Below are positions 63,866 to 64,000 of a stretch of DNA of 64,000 nt, piece after piece. Origin of the DNA: Gordonia aichiensis NBRC 108223 (GTDB taxonomy: Bacteria > Actinomycetota > Actinomycetes > Mycobacteriales > Mycobacteriaceae); NCBI RefSeq assembly GCF_000332975.1, contig NZ_BANR01000027.1, forward strand, positions 1-64,000, given 5' to 3'. The notes below the pieces were generated by a model, which was given only the letters and a program-made list of their open reading frames with translations, did no database searches and was not told the DNA's origin. The stretch's first letter is position 1; every line of letters starts with the position of its first letter. A program made the position numbers and the translations under genes.

Positions 63866-64000
63866 TCTTGTTGCACCGCAGCGAGCAAGACCCCGGGGCC
63901 GACACGGAATCGGGGAAACTGCAGTGTCTCAGGTGTGATAGCCTGGAACACCGGTGCGGCCAGAAACGAAAAGCCCGCAACACACAGTGTTGCGAACGCG
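63866..64000 (+). other. Probable leader of an rRNA operon, cut by the window edge
   Basis: The last 135 bp are non-coding. They include TGTGATAGCCT, which could be a second -10, and the hairpin CGCAACAC/GTGTTGCG around 63980. The composition and the AAACGAAAAGCCC stretch remind me of pre-16S leaders in Mycobacteriales, but no rRNA sequence is inside the window. Confidence 0.4.

Overview
The window is chromosomal DNA from a high-GC actinobacterium. Codon use is strongly G/C at third positions, GTG and TTG starts are frequent, and neighbouring genes often overlap by ATGA, GTGA or TTGA. Gene order follows the Mycobacteriales: pdtaR, polA, rpsA, coaE, uvrB, uvrA, infC-rpmI-rplT-tsnR, pheST, argCJBDFRGH, an Rv1683-like hydrolase/ligase fusion, a Trm112-like protein, then tyrS. 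This matches the order I recall for the Rv1626 to Rv1689 part of Mycobacterium tuberculosis, but without its PE/PPE and pks genes and with several insertions. Gordonia, Williamsia or a close Nocardiaceae relative is my best guess; the sequence alone does not fix the genus. || Layout. 0-7.8 kb: HAD hydrolase, a short tRNA-Leu(CAA), the ANTAR regulator PdtaR, a complete five-gene branched-chain amino-acid-type ABC importer and a GNAT acetyltransferase. 7.8-10.6 kb: polA. 10.7-15.7 kb: an accessory catabolic island (TetR, amidohydrolase and APC permease, divergent from an isocitrate/isopropylmalate-type dehydrogenase) around a perfect inverted repeat. 15.9-18.6 kb: a polar amino-acid ABC importer. 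18.6-23.4 kb: a frame-disrupted membrane protein, a methyltransferase, an MFS transporter and a 2H phosphoesterase. 23.7-28.4 kb: rpsA, an AztD-like zinc lipoprotein behind a Zur-like operator, coaE and a DUF402 protein. 28.5-31.2 kb: uvrB and a universal stress protein. 31.4-36.8 kb: two convergent HelD-family RNA polymerase recycling ATPases. The first has an inverted repeat near its promoter that resembles the rifamycin-associated element, so it is probably HelR. 36.8-41.9 kb: DoxX protein with a repeat tail, MBL hydrolase and uvrA. 41.9-46.3 kb: small proteins, then the translation operon infC-rpmI-rplT-tsnR with an AUC start on infC and a candidate leader peptide. 46.5-50.1 kb: pheS-pheT. 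50.2-59.0 kb: the arginine biosynthesis cluster. 59.0-63.8 kb: the fusion protein, Trm112-like protein and tyrS. The last 170 bp look like the promoter and leader of a strong stable-RNA operon that runs off the window. || How the genes work together. Most of the window is housekeeping: DNA repair and replication, translation, CoA synthesis and arginine synthesis. The accessory additions are two amino-acid importers, the amidohydrolase/permease/dehydrogenase island, the zinc chaperone and the HelR/HelD pair. The strongest leads are the RAE-like element with HelR, the Zur-like box with AztD, the 23-bp operator of the catabolic island, and the infC leader. Several short in-frame or stop-codon-spanning tandem duplications (15 to 33 bp) suggest replication slippage in this lineage.
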